Assembly: GCA_021432605.1 (NCBI GenBank)
Contig: MU271145.1
Coordinates: 248,001 to 312,000 of the forward strand
Origin: Coniochaeta sp. PMI_546
Taxonomy: Eukaryota > Ascomycota > Sordariomycetes > Coniochaetales > Coniochaetaceae
DNA length: 64,000 nucleotides
Reading direction: 5' to 3'
Shown in pieces: positions 1-10,639 of this stretch. Position 1 is the first letter of the stretch, and every line of letters starts with the position of its first letter. Position numbers and translations under genes: made by a program. The notes beneath the pieces were generated by a model. It was not told where the DNA came from, did not search any database, and saw nothing but the letters and a program-made list of their open reading frames with translations.

Positions 1-862
1 AGATGGGGAGAGGCGAAGTCGAAGGGAAGACGTTGGGGAAGAAAATGAGAGAGAAAAGAAGAAGAAAAAAAAAAAAAGAAACTTATGAAATTAGAGGCGA
101 ACCCTTAAATAGTTTTCATAAGACCTCTCACTCTGTCCTCCTACCTGATGTTGTGATGGCGATGTCTCTGAGACGCAAACCAGCCACGGCTGACTCTTTG
201 TCCCGCTTCCCTTTTCACTTTCACAGTGAACACCCAGGTTAGAGCCTCCAACAGAACATGAAGAAAGAGCAAGAAAAAGAAGAGAAAGACAAGAAAATAA
301 AAAGTGACAATGACAAATAACGGGTGTTTCCTGGTCATTGGCCTGATTTCTGCTATTTTGCTTGTCGGTTTTCTTTTAATTCATTTTCAATTTGATTTTT
401 GTATATATTCTGATCGGCTCAAATGATCAGTCAACTTATCGTTAGACCGTGCTCGGCCAGCTGACGGTCCTGCCACGGCAGATAAAGGAGACAGCCTGTG
501 ACAGAATCATGATGCTGCATGCATTGCAAGCTTGCTGCATTTATGAGCTCAACCTTCCGTAAATGACCTATAGACTACTCAGTGCTTGAGCAGTAGGAAT
601 TGCAACTGAGTCAGGCTGGGGTGTTCAAAGAGCTTGTCCCGAATGATAGCCAGAGTTTCACTATCGTCTCGTTGCGGCAGAGTTAGACCCATTTCATTGA
701 GTTCCAGTGTCCAGCCAAGTCGGCGTTAGGTGTGTGTGAGAGTGTGTATGTGAGAGAGACATAAAGTAAGCACTCGCCCGACGCTTGGTCCTTTCCTGCC
801 ATCCAGCTCAGCTTTGCCATCCTCTCACTAGGGCCCCCAGCTGCTCAACTGCCGCCGATATC
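1..862. other. Intergenic, left edge; purine-rich tract
   Basis: No gene can be supported here. The first 100 bases are strongly purine-rich, with an A-run around 67-78, and any reading frame through them is low-complexity Arg/Lys/Glu sequence. The rest is ordinary intergenic sequence leading to the gene that starts at 863. Confidence 0.6.
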
Positions 863-2582
863 ATGGAGCGCCGTATACAGAATCTGACGCTCAAGTTGTT
901 GATCTTTGAGATAATACATGGGAGGAGAACCTTCACGGATGAGGCTGCCGAAGATCTACTTCTTCTTTCTCCTCAAGAGTCAGCTTGGCTTGTTACGGTC
1001 CGTAAGATCGAGACGGCCGGTTCGACCGTCGGCGACGTGGAGCCAACTGTTTGTTTCGAGGTGAGCTTATATAACCGGGTTAGATAACGTTCCTAACCCT
1101 ATTTCTCCTTTATCCAGATACGACTTGTCCATCGAACTATCACGATAGGATCCACTCCGTCCCAGCAAAAAGAGGCAGAACACGCGATTGAGATACTGTG
1201 CCGAGAGTTTTGCGACCCTGCCAGGACCTTATTCCCGGGGCGGGTTAATGCCAACCCCTATCTCGTCTTTACCGTCGGGGTAGATGTCAATAATCCGATT
1301 GACGACATATTCCTCCGTACCTTTCTGAAGTACAGCTCTCGGTTCGATAAAACCCGCAGCGGTACTTCGAAGGCTGACGGTATCCCCGGCTGGGGAGCGG
1401 CAGTGGCAAGAGTTACGCCTTCCTTGCTGGGCTATGCGTAGGTCACGCAGGGCGGCGTCCTGGCCCTCAAGACATATCCGATCTAGAAGTCTAACCGTTG
1501 CGCTATAGGGGCAAAGTCATGATAAACGCGCTGAAAGACTCTAGCGAGGTAAATAACCCGGCCGGCAGTAATATTATGTCGACCGCTGGTGTCTCTGCTG
1601 CCCTGATAGCTATCGTGAGTGTTCCCCGGCTCAAGCCGAGCACGGTTGCTTGAGCTCCTGTCGAATCGCCAGCTAATAAGGCAACAGCTTGAGCATAAGC
1701 TGGACAACTTGATTAAGGATGGAAACGTCGGCGACGTAACACAGCGAGACCAGGCACGGCCGACGACTACTGCTCTCGATCATGCTATCCTCGCGTTTGC
1801 AGGGATCGATAAAGGTAAGACTCCATGTCCCTAGGCATAGACTCGGCTGGCAACATCAAGGACTTACTGATGTTTCCCTCCAAAAAGTCTTTACCGACTA
1901 TAAGGCGGCAGGAGCTATTGCCGTCCCAGGGTCGACGCGACCGATCCTTGAGAGCTTGAGGGATTCCATGTCCGCCATCACAAGAGAGCAGTGGCAAGCC
2001 AAAGTGAGCGCGAATAACGCCAAATATGCCGGCGGAACGGTCGCAACCCTCTTCCTCACGTCCCTAATTGCTCTAGGTTGCGATATGCTTGTCCCAAGTG
2101 CGGTGGTAGGTCTGTCCGACAGCGTTCCCCAGTTATGGCGGGCGTGCTGGCAGTTGATTCCTCTGGGTTCAGGTGTAGGGGGCATATATCTCAGGAACCA
2201 TGCCGAGAAGGCTGTAAACGGTGAGAATCCATAATTTGCCGGCCCATCAGTTCCCCATGTATATTGAACGATATTAAACTTTTGTTTTTTTTCCACCTTT
2301 TTTTCCGCTCTCCTTTCTCAAGCTAACTCAACGCTCTCCGCAGTGGCCAGCAGGCTGAGCGATGCCGACATGACCATCCACCGCAGGTTGTACCTCATGG
2401 CACATGACGCCCTGCGGAGTGATTACCACCGTCGGCCGGATGCAGCGGTGTTTGCCAGACTTGCCCTGGACATGGCTGCCCTTGTCAACCCAGCGGCGCT
2501 CGAGGCTTGGGAGCCTAGGCTGGCTTCGCGAGAAGATCTGGACAGGGAGCTACGACTTCTGGTCAGAGCCCTAGCGGATTAG
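863..2582 (+). CDS. Hypothetical protein, six exons, about 445 aa
   Basis: I do not recognise this family. The model has exons 863-1060, 1118-1437, 1509-1614, 1673-1814, 1888-2220 and 2344-2582. All introns are GT-AG (57-122 nt) and the phases agree, giving 445 residues. The ATG at 863 was preferred to an upstream non-ATG start because the sequence before it reads like untranslated leader. The N-terminal half is mixed alpha/beta-looking. A hydrophobic stretch near residues 300-322 (containing TVATLFLTSLIALG) and a shorter one near the end of exon 3 suggest membrane contact. The C-terminal exon is helical and charged. It lies outside the polyketide cluster and its promoter lacks the cluster palindrome. 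The coding potential is convincing because six exons splice in frame, but no function is proposed. Confidence 0.6.
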
Positions 2583-2604
2583 TGTCTCTGACATAACTCT
2601 GACA

Positions 2605-2997
2605 GGTGCGTAAGGATTGAGAGGGGCGCAACGTGACAGCCGAGCTGGTCATTGAGTCTTGGCTCGACACGCGGGTCTTCAGCGCCGCCGCATCGTGGGT
2701 GGTATACCCGCAGGGACGCGACGGGGTGGACAGCGGGGTCGTCAACAGTCTGGACTACCGGCCGTGGTATCCGCCGTCATCCGAGAACGGAGGCAGGGTC
2801 GAGTTCCGTTCCGCGTATGACAAGGAGCCCAAGGATTTTGCGGCGCGATCAGCTATCTTGACATGGACTCTGCGAGGAACTTGAGGATCAAAAGCATTGT
2901 GGACAGGGTTGATAGCAGAGGATTTACGTGGCATGCTGACAGCTGGGGTGATTCCGTGCAGTACAGTGCTGGGTTGAACTGGATCTCGTTCGGTTGA
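2605..2997 (+). pseudogene. H-type lectin domain relic (frameshifted)
   Basis: Two incomplete H-type lectin repeats (PF09458-like) can be read in tandem, but not in one frame. The first survives as its C-terminal part (2633 to about 2838), with VIESWLDTRVFSAAASW resembling the ending of such domains. After a +1 shift near 2835, a second, nearly complete domain follows, with NLRIKS, GFTWHADSWGDSV and YSAGLNWISFG before a stop at 2995-2997. A further shift near 2620 separates traces of the preceding strand (VRIERGA). No splice sites reconcile the frames and no start codon fits. I infer a decayed gene fragment. H-type lectins bind GalNAc-like sugars. A sequencing error at both shifts cannot be excluded. 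Confidence 0.6.
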
Positions 2998-3474
2998 GAA
3001 GGACCTGAGTGTGCGTGTCCGGACCGGAGTGATTGGGTAGGGTCTCATTGTCGCCGGCTAGCTTGTTTGGTCCGTAATTATGGAAGCGGAGTGCCGTTGA
3101 CAGGGACGGGAATAAAGCAGACTCTCGCTGGTGAAGCCACCTTAAGGGAGGCCGGTTCCGTGCCGCCCCGCAATCTCCGCAATCGCAGAAAATCGCACAT
3201 TTGTTATCGGGAATGACGTGCCGACAGGAACATGACCAAGTTGACCCAACCAGCCTATAGTATTTTAGTGTAAAACGAGCAGGAGTGCAATTCCCAATGA
3301 AGCAGGTGCGTTTCAGTCGATAGGAGCTAGCGATCGACGGGCTCCAACAACCAAAACACATTGACCTCAATTCTTCCTCTTTCTTCATCTTCACATCCTT
3401 TTCCAACTTCACGAGCTGTTCCTCTGGTTCCTCTTGTAAAACATCGACAGCAGCAGCAGCGAGCAGCACGCGCA
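2998..3474. other. Intergenic, promoter side of the M20 carboxypeptidase gene
   Basis: No gene seen. The stretch just before 3475 is C/T-rich with a CAGCAGCAG run, typical of a fungal 5' leader. A frame open upstream of 3475 lacks an ATG and reads as leader. Confidence 0.5.
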
Positions 3475-5205
3475 ATGGAGGAGAAATCACAGCTACCTCT
3501 GTCCGAGGTGCAATCGCGCCCCAAGCCGGCGCCGAGGTCGCGGAAGGCGGCCCTGTATCTGATTCCTCTCGCCGCAGCCGCATACTTCTGCGGGCCGTCG
3601 CTCGTCAATTCTGTCGTCTCTGGCTCAATCGGCGAGCACAATGTCCAGAAAGCTTGGACTTCCAAGGACTTCTGCGCCCAACCGGATCCACTGTTTCCCT
3701 CCGACGGCGGCAGCAGCCTCGAAAAGGCGTACAATTACATTTCCAGCAGCGCCTTCAGAAACGCCACCATCAAGCGCCTCTCAGGCGCCGTGAAGGTCAA
3801 GTCCGAGTCCTTTGACGATCTGGGCGTGATTGGCGAGGACAAGCGGTGGGACGTCTTCTACGACTTCCACGCATACCTCGAGGCCACCTTCCCCCTCATC
3901 TACAAGCACCTGACTGTCGAGAAGGTCAATACTCACGGTCTGCTGTACACATGGCAGGGTAGCGACGAGTCGCTCAAGCCCACCCTCCTGATGGCTCACC
4001 AGGACACTGTCCCGGTCCCACCTGAGACCATCCCCGCCTGGACCCATCCGCCCTGGAGCGGCGAGTATGACGGCACGCACATCTGGGGCCGCGGCGCGAG
4101 CGACTGCAAGAACCAGCTCATTGCCGTGATGGAGTCTCTGGAGACCCTCCTCGAGGCCAAATACGAACCGAAGAGGTCCATCGTCCTCTCCTTCGGCTTC
4201 GACGAGGAATGTTCCGGCCGCCAAGGCGCAGGCCACCTCTCCAAATTCCTGTACGAGCGGTATGGTGACGACGGACTCGCCGTCATTGTGGACGAGGGTT
4301 CAGGCTTCGAGGAAGTCTGGGGCACGCTCTTCGCCAAGCCCGGCACGGGCGAGAAGGGGTACACGGACGTGCACATCACCATCCGCATGCCAGGCGGGCA
4401 CTCCTCCATCCCCTCTGACCACACCAGCATCGGCGTTGTGAGCGAGCTCATCACCCTCATCGAGGCGAAGCAGTACCCCACGCGCCTGACCGAGGAGAAC
4501 CCATACTACACCCAGCTGCACTGCGGCGCCGAGAACTCGCCGGACTTCCCCAAGACTCTGAAGAAACTCCTCTCCAAGCGCGTCTCCGGCCAAACCTGCA
4601 AGGCGAAGCCCGACTATCTCGCGCTGGAAGCCGCCAAGCAGGGTCCCGCCATCAAGTACCTCATGCAGACCTCGCAAGCCGTCGACAAGATCTCGGGCGG
4701 CATCAAAGTCAACGCCCTACCGGAGCGCGTCACCGTGACCGTAAACCACCGCATCAACGTCGGCGAGACGCCCCAGATAGTCTGGGACCGCCTCGCCGAC
4801 CTGGCCTCCGGCATCGCCAAGAAATACAACCTCACCCTGCACGCCTTCGACGGCGAGGAAGGGCCGTCCTCCATCGCCCTGGCCGCCAGCCCCACGACCC
4901 TGCAGGTGGCGCCCGTCACGCCCGCCGACGGCAAGCCCTTCGAGGTCATCGCCGGCACGACGCGCGCGCTGTACGGGAAGGAGGTTGTCGTGGCGCCCGG
5001 GATCATGACGGGCAATACCGACACGCGGTATTACTGGAACCTGACGAAGCATATCTTCCGCTTCGGACCCGGGTACGACCCTACCGACGGCGCGGGACTG
5101 GGGGCGATACATACCGTCAATGAGAAGGTTAGTGTGCTGAACCATATCAATGCGGTGAAGTGGTTTACGCTCTTTGTGCGGAATATGGATGAGGTTGATC
5201 TTTGA
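3475..5205 (+). CDS. M20 family Gly-X carboxypeptidase, membrane-anchored (CPS1-like)
   Basis: Single-exon gene, 576 aa. It is a zinc metallo-carboxypeptidase of the M20 family, resembling yeast vacuolar carboxypeptidase S (CPS1). A short basic cytosolic tail is followed by one membrane anchor at about residues 24-43 (LIPLAAAAYFCG), giving a type II topology. The M20 residues are all visible: H175-x-D177 in AHQDTVP, D210 in GRGASDC, the Glu pair 244-245 in DEECSG, D273 in VDEGSG, and H546 in GAIHTVNE. The dimerisation insert lies between about 300 and 440. The family removes C-terminal residues from short peptides in the vacuole or secretory route. The ATG at 3475 was chosen because the upstream open frame has no ATG. 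The gene looks like housekeeping and not part of the polyketide cluster. Confidence 0.93.
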   Translation: MEEKSQLPLSEVQSRPKPAPRSRKAALYLIPLAAAAYFCGPSLVNSVVSGSIGEHNVQKAWTSKDFCAQPDPLFPSDGGSSLEKAYNYISSSAFRNATIKRLSGAVKVKSESFDDLGVIGEDKRWDVFYDFHAYLEATFPLIYKHLTVEKVNTHGLLYTWQGSDESLKPTLLMAHQDTVPVPPETIPAWTHPPWSGEYDGTHIWGRGASDCKNQLIAVMESLETLLEAKYEPKRSIVLSFGFDEECSGRQGAGHLSKFLYERYGDDGLAVIVDEGSGFEEVWGTLFAKPGTGEKGYTDVHITIRMPGGHSSIPSDHTSIGVVSELITLIEAKQYPTRLTEENPYYTQLHCGAENSPDFPKTLKKLLSKRVSGQTCKAKPDYLALEAAKQGPAIKYLMQTSQAVDKISGGIKVNALPERVTVTVNHRINVGETPQIVWDRLADLASGIAKKYNLTLHAFDGEEGPSSIALAASPTTLQVAPVTPADGKPFEVIAGTTRALYGKEVVVAPGIMTGNTDTRYYWNLTKHIFRFGPGYDPTDGAGLGAIHTVNEKVSVLNHINAVKWFTLFVRNMDEVDL

Positions 5206-5998
5206 GGCGAGACGGAAGGCTGTTGAAATAAGATTGTCGAGGCGTCTGCTGAGTGCTGGGTGCTTACTGAGTGCATACATATGCGCATAGCATTAGCTGA
5301 GGCCGTGGATATTGTCGGAAATAAAGGTTCTCAATAGGGACGAACGTAAGGAAAAGCTTTTGGATAGTTCAGTTCGACGGTACGAATACGAAGCAAATGG
5401 TCTGCTCCTGGTCTGGGATCAAGTGTCTGGGATCAAGTGTCCTGTGCTATCCTTGACTGCGATGTCGCTCGGTATCTAGACTTCTTGGCGGCCCTCTTTG
5501 TTTACTGCACATCGAATGTATGAAGTGGCTTCTGGTTATAATTGGCCAACACAGACCGTGAATTGTACCGCAGGGTAATATACGAACCGTCGAGGGTCGC
5601 GCTGAGAATCAGCCTGAAGGTCTGGACGCGGGATGCTCCTGGGGATATCCCTTGTTGTCCAGGCCAAACGTTCGATGTTGACCTGCGCCTCGCACACCAA
5701 CAGCCTGAATTGGAGATAAGAGAAGGCAGGAAAATTATCGCTAAAGCACAATGACGCTGTTTACTTTCGGACAGTCGATCGATGTCCGAAGGGCCTGATA
5801 ACGAGGCACGTTAAACGGTCGTACTATATCCCCTACGGTTCTTGGACTTATGTGTTCATCACAATGCATGCTCCCTGTCCCTGTCTTTCCAGTCGATTCT
5901 CTGGGCGCCGAGCGATCCTATTGCTTTTCTTTTCTGAGTGCGTTCTGACTGGTGCCACTGGAGTATACTATTGTATCCAGAACTATACTGTCTTCACA
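5206..5998. other. Intergenic between carboxypeptidase and chitin-binding gene
   Basis: No gene can be supported. Short open frames exist (for example 5542-5754), but none shows recognisable motifs or a plausible gene structure. The cluster palindrome TCGG-N3-CCGA was not seen here. Confidence 0.5.
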
Positions 5999-7024
5999 AT
6001 GCATATACTCCTACCAAGGCTTGTCTTGCTGCTGACCTGCACCGTCGGGGCCATTGCTCAAGACCTGACTTCGGCGAGTGCTTCACCCACTTCGCAGGCA
6101 CTCCAGGTCAGCAACGATGGCAGCTGCGGCAGCGGTCTGACTTGCGCAGGGTCATTGTACGGCCAGTGTTGCTCGGAGCATGGCTTCTGCGGCAACGGCG
6201 ACGCGTACTGCGGCGCTGGTTGTCAAGTTCAGTTCGGTGTGTGCGGCAGCTCAGCTGGCACAGGTGTCTCATCCGGTCCTGGGACGGTCACTGTCACCAA
6301 AACGGTGTCTGTGTTCGCTTCTGGTCTTTTCACGACAACCACGACTGTCACAGGAGCTATAACCAGGACGGTCCTGACGACTGCGACGAACGTGGTGTCT
6401 AGGACCGAAGTCCGGGTGCGTTTCAAGTCCCGTGTCTTTATCGACCATTGCTGACATCCCCTCCAGACCGTGACCCAAACCGCAACAACGACGGCCGTGG
6501 CGGTACTCTCAACGAGCATCGTCTACTCCGTCTCATCGATCTTCGTGACCAAGAACCTCACGCAGGTCATACTCGAGACATCGACCTTGACAACAATCGG
6601 CTGTGAGCCAACAGCCCTGCCAACCGCGCCGACCACGACGGCTACAGTCCCGCCTGCTCCGTCACCGACACTTGTTGGATCACCTGCCGCATGTAAGCTT
6701 GCCCTAACGAACCCCGGACCGAACAATGCTGATATCTGGCTCTAGGCACAAAGTGGTACAAGACCCAAAGCGGCGAGAGCTGCACCGGAGTTGCGTCGAA
6801 GAACGGGATCACACTCGCTCAGCTGTAAGTTCCTATTGAGAGGCCAGCTGCAATATGTTACAGAATCTTGACTGACCTGTTGGACTTGTAGTATGACCTG
6901 GAACCCGGTTGGAAGGATAGGCCGTGTGCCAGTATGTGGTAACGATCCCGCGGCGGTTGTCGGGTTGTGTCGCGTGAACTGTGATGCGCTGTGGTCTGGG
7001 TATTATCTCTGTGTTGGGATTTGA
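5999..7024 (+). CDS. Secreted CBM18 (hevein-like) plus LysM chitin-binding protein
   Basis: Four exons (5999-6415, 6467-6692, 6746-6824, 6892-7024) encode 284 aa. Residues 1-21 form a signal peptide ending near AIAQ. A hevein-like CBM18 domain follows at about 40-82, with eight cysteines and the core GQCCSEHGFCG. Next comes a Thr/Ser/Val-rich linker to about residue 210, and then a C-terminal LysM module starting CTKWYKTQSGESC and ending ALWSGYYLCVGI. Both modules bind chitin oligomers. Secreted proteins of this layout act in fungi at the cell wall or apoplast, shielding chitin or scavenging chitin fragments. An extra Cys-containing segment (around RVPVCGNDPAAVVG) interrupts the usual LysM helix-strand region, so the last exon may carry an insertion. 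It is upstream of the polyketide cluster and probably independent of it. Confidence 0.85.
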
Positions 7025-8256
7025 TGCTGTGATTTGGATCATGGCCTCAACGACGGCGCGATACTGGGATGGGCATAGTGTTGGATTGGTGTGCGAGCCT
7101 TGAAGGCATTGTATAAGAGGCACAAGATTGATGGTATGGTTGAGGTCCAAGTAATGATCTCGAGTCATGTCTTGATCCGGGTGTTGAAGGAGCAGAGGGT
7201 CATGCTCGCCATCTATGTAACATATATGGGTAATGGAGTATTCACTGGTCCGTGACGGCCATCGCTGACGCTGAAGTGGAAACCGATATTGTAAATGCTC
7301 TGGCCATGGACCACGATCATCCCGAGTCAACTCTTCAAGCAACCTCTGTTCATCTCGCTTGCTCCTTGTTGAGATTCCAGGCCTGAAAAGTTTTCGGCTT
7401 CACCCGGTTGCGGAACCCGACAGCTCCCTCTCGTGATCACCGTGGTCATGTGGTTTTTAGATGTCTCAACGCCATCCGTGTTGCCCAATAGCAGCTCCCA
7501 TAATAAGAAGTGGCGAGCAATTCCCCACGTGAAACAGAGACCCGGTGTGGTACTACAGGGTCGCAATGGTCCACTCGGCAGTACCAGGCTCGTCTCCGCT
7601 TTCATAAAGAGTCGTGAGGTGTGAGGTTCACTAGTCAACGCCGTTATTCCTCGAAGACAACGCTTCACCCTAATAGTCTGTCCCTTCACTAAGTTATGAT
7701 ACCTGACCCACACGGCATATGACTGCCGGCTCGGACCGATGCCTAGCTTTCATCTCGTAGAGGCTAGGTCGGCAGTCGGGGGCTTTTCGAAGGGCCGAGC
7801 TTATGAAATTGCACAACCCCAGCATCCGGGTTCGGGCCCTTCCTTCCTCTAATGCAAGATGCAATGCCGGCAGCGATTTCGTGGACCATTGCCGGTCAAA
7901 CCCCTTGCAATCGGAGGCTATACCAGGGTCAAGCTGCACAATGTGGCGTCCGGATCCAAGCTTTCCAGAGTGGATTGTACTAGCCTCTCTGCCTCTTCAA
8001 CGTCGCTTCATCGAAAGCTCCGAGTCCCGTGCAAGCCCAGCTATTGTATAACGGGATCGTCTCGGATGTGACAATCGATGAGATCAACTCACGTAAATGT
8101 AACCTTCTCTTCGCTGCATTGGGATGCATCCAAACTGAGCTTAAAATGCCAAGTCCCCGTATGTGTTTGGCACTCGATCGAAGGATGTTGTTTCCACCGG
8201 ATCCTGCAGTCCAAGATCATCTCTCCTAGAAGCTGCCCTCACCCTAATGCGCCAGG
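7025..8256. other. Long intergenic region upstream of P450-1
   Basis: No gene supported; short open frames here look random. It contains GCGGAACCCGA at 7410-7420, one base off the cluster palindrome TCGG-N3-CCGA, but about 840 bp from the P450 start, so its relevance is doubtful. Confidence 0.5.
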
Positions 8257-10027
8257 ATGAGCAGTCCAACCAGTTCTCTCCTAATTGCTTCGGGGGCGGG
8301 CATTATCGCCGTAAGTTCTCACATGTTTCGCAGCCCTAGGTCCTTGGTTTATGACTAGAGTCTTCACAATATTCGTCGCAGTGTGGCTTATATGATGTCA
8401 CAACTTCTAGGTGGTTCTCTATGCTATCGCTAGAGCAGTTTACTTAGTCTTCTTCCACCCTTTAGCCAAAGTTCCCGGCCCACGCCTCTACGCCTTCTCC
8501 AATATTCCCTACCTCTACCATGTCGTGCGCGGCGAATGGCCCAGAACCCTGAAACAGCTGCACGACCAATACGGTCCCGTCGTCCGGTTCACCCAAGATG
8601 ATGTGTCGTTCATCACCGCTGGCGCGTGGAAACAAATCTACGGCCATAAGGGTCAGGGCGAGCAGAACTTCGACAAAGACCTCAGACTCTACCGCCCCTC
8701 CTTGTCCGGCGCATCGAGCATCATCACCGCTAACGACGCCGACCACCGGCGTATGCGGCGGCTCCTCGCCCATGCCTTTTCTGAGAGGGCGCTGCGCGGC
8801 CAGGAGGGTATCATGAAGCAGTATGTTGACGTCCTGATCTCCAGGCTGCACGACAGAGCTCGAAAGGGCGAGGTCGTCGACATGGTCAAGTGGTACAATT
8901 TCACAACATTTGACCTCATCGGCGACCTGGCCTTCGGTGATTCCTTCAAATGTCTCGACAGCGGCGGCTACCACCCGTGGGTTGCCATGATCTTCGACGG
9001 CTTCAAAATGTTCACCTACCTACACGCGCTGAAACGGCTCCCAAGCTTGTTGTTCCTCAAAGACCTGATCATGCCGAGAAAGATAGCTCAGTCCTCCATT
9101 GAGCATTTCCATCTCACTTCGAGGACCGCTCGAAAACGTGTTGAGAGTGGCAAGACTGACAGGGAGGACTTCATGTCATACATTCTCCGCCACAATGACG
9201 AGAAGGGCATGACCATCGAGGAGATCATCGAGAACTCGAGTACGCTGATTGTGGCCGGGAGCGAGACCACGGCAACGCTTCTCAGCGGCACCACGTTCTA
9301 CCTGCTCAGCAATCCCCAGGCGTACGACAAGCTAGTCAAGGAGGTGCGATCCACTTTTGAGACTGAGGACGAAATCACCTTGCAGAGTGTCAACCACCTC
9401 GAGTACATGCTAGCTGTCTTGAACGAAGGATTTCGCATGTACCCGCCGGTTCCATCGGGCCTGACGCGGATAACACCTCGGGGAGGCGAGTTCATTGAAG
9501 GCTACTGGATGCCTGAGAAGGTAGGCACTGGTTCTTCAGATCAAACTCATGTCCTCGCATTCCCTTCCAAAGAGTCATACTAATGGTCGCTAATTACCAG
9601 ACGCTCGTGTCCGTCCCTCAATGGGCAGCCCACCAGTCCGAGCTGAATTTCAGCCAGCCGCAAGAGTTCATCCCTGAACGCTGGCTCAACGACGAGCGAT
9701 TTGCCAGCGACATGCGCGATGTCGTCAACCCGTTTTCCGTCGGCCCTCGCAACTGTATCGGAAAGAAGTAAGTTGACTCCAGGAACTCCCGGCCCATTCT
9801 GGAGCGGACACGTCGTCTGGATGCATTGCTGACCTGTCATTCTGTCAAGTCTCGCTTATGCAGAGATGCGCATCATTATGGCCCGAGTGCTGTGGAATTT
9901 TGATCTCGAGCTCATGCCTGACAGCCGAGATTGGAATAAGCAGGACGTGTACACGTTGTGGGAGAAGGGGGCATTGAACGTGAAGCTGACCCCGGTCCGC
10001 AGGAATGAGGTCGCCCCCAGCACATGA
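8257..10027 (+). CDS. Cytochrome P450 monooxygenase (P450-1)
   Basis: Four exons (8257-8310, 8411-9520, 9601-9767, 9850-10027) encode 502 aa. The tiny first exon supplies a hydrophobic N-terminal ER anchor. Visible P450 landmarks are the proline hinge (HPLAKVPGPRL), the I-helix AGSETT, the ExxR region NEGFRMYPP, the PERW motif (FIPERW), and the haem loop FSVGPRNCIGK with the axial Cys at residue 440. The sequence resembles the fungal isotrichodermin hydroxylase/averantin hydroxylase group of secondary-metabolism P450s. It lies at the left end of the polyketide cluster, tail-to-tail with a second, clearly related P450. No exact cluster palindrome was found in its promoter, so membership rests on position and enzyme type. 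The substrate is unknown. Confidence 0.93.
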
Positions 10028-10639
10028 GGACAAGGTGAGCCGGAGCTTTTAAGGCCCTAAAGTTGTAGCCCTGGACGGTTGCGTTATACATGTGCGGACA
10101 GATTTGATCTTGCAAGTCACAAGTCTGTCTATTTAGCAGCAGTGCTTTTCTGGAAAGTGTCTTGTCGTTCCCGAGGGCCTGAGCAGACGTAGTAAATAAC
10201 ACGACGTATTGGATGGTGACATAGTGGCGGCACACTCACCGCCCGCCGCACGTGGTGCGTACTTGAGCTTTGGAGTTCTCAATGTCGCTATGAATGAACA
10301 CTTGTGCGGCACATGAAGGCAGGAAAGGGCTATGACTATGTGAACATTCTTTACGTTTATCCTGGTGCTTTGAGGTAGTGTTGGACTTCCAACTCAGAGG
10401 CGCAAAATGCGTGTGTGATGTATTCGGAGAGGTGTCGTGTGGAAGGTAGGAGGTTGGCTTGCAGCGAGGAACTGTGGGCAAGGCCCCACTCTCCAACAGA
10501 GAGGTAGAATTGTAGGCTCTTTTTTACTGTCGTTTCAAACTAATGTCAATAGTCCCAAGGTCCTAACCTTATTGCTTCTACAATCATTCTGCCACAAGCT
10601 CCTTGATACTGCCATGATCAAGCCTTTCTGGGCAATGCA
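10028..10639. other. Intergenic between convergent P450 genes
   Basis: Terminator-side sequence for both P450s. No gene seen. It carries one copy of a 37-nt sequence (10391-10427) that recurs at the edge of the AT-rich block near 52300. Confidence 0.5.
10391..10427. repeat. Copy 1 of a dispersed 37-nt repeat
   Basis: Matches 52300-52336 in the same orientation at 35 of 37 positions. Both differences are transitions (C/T and G/A). It sits between the convergent P450 genes. The second copy touches the point where a flavin monooxygenase gene is cut off. It is probably a remnant of a mobile element; the family is not identified. Confidence 0.65.

Noticed and set aside
3-242. Open frame at the left edge encoding a Lys/Arg-rich 79-residue peptide
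   Set aside because: It translates a purine-rich low-complexity tract, and there is no conserved feature or splice structure.
2633-2884. 83-residue open frame as an independent gene
   Set aside because: It is one frame of a broken H-type lectin. The similarity continues in another frame, and the non-ATG start has no support.
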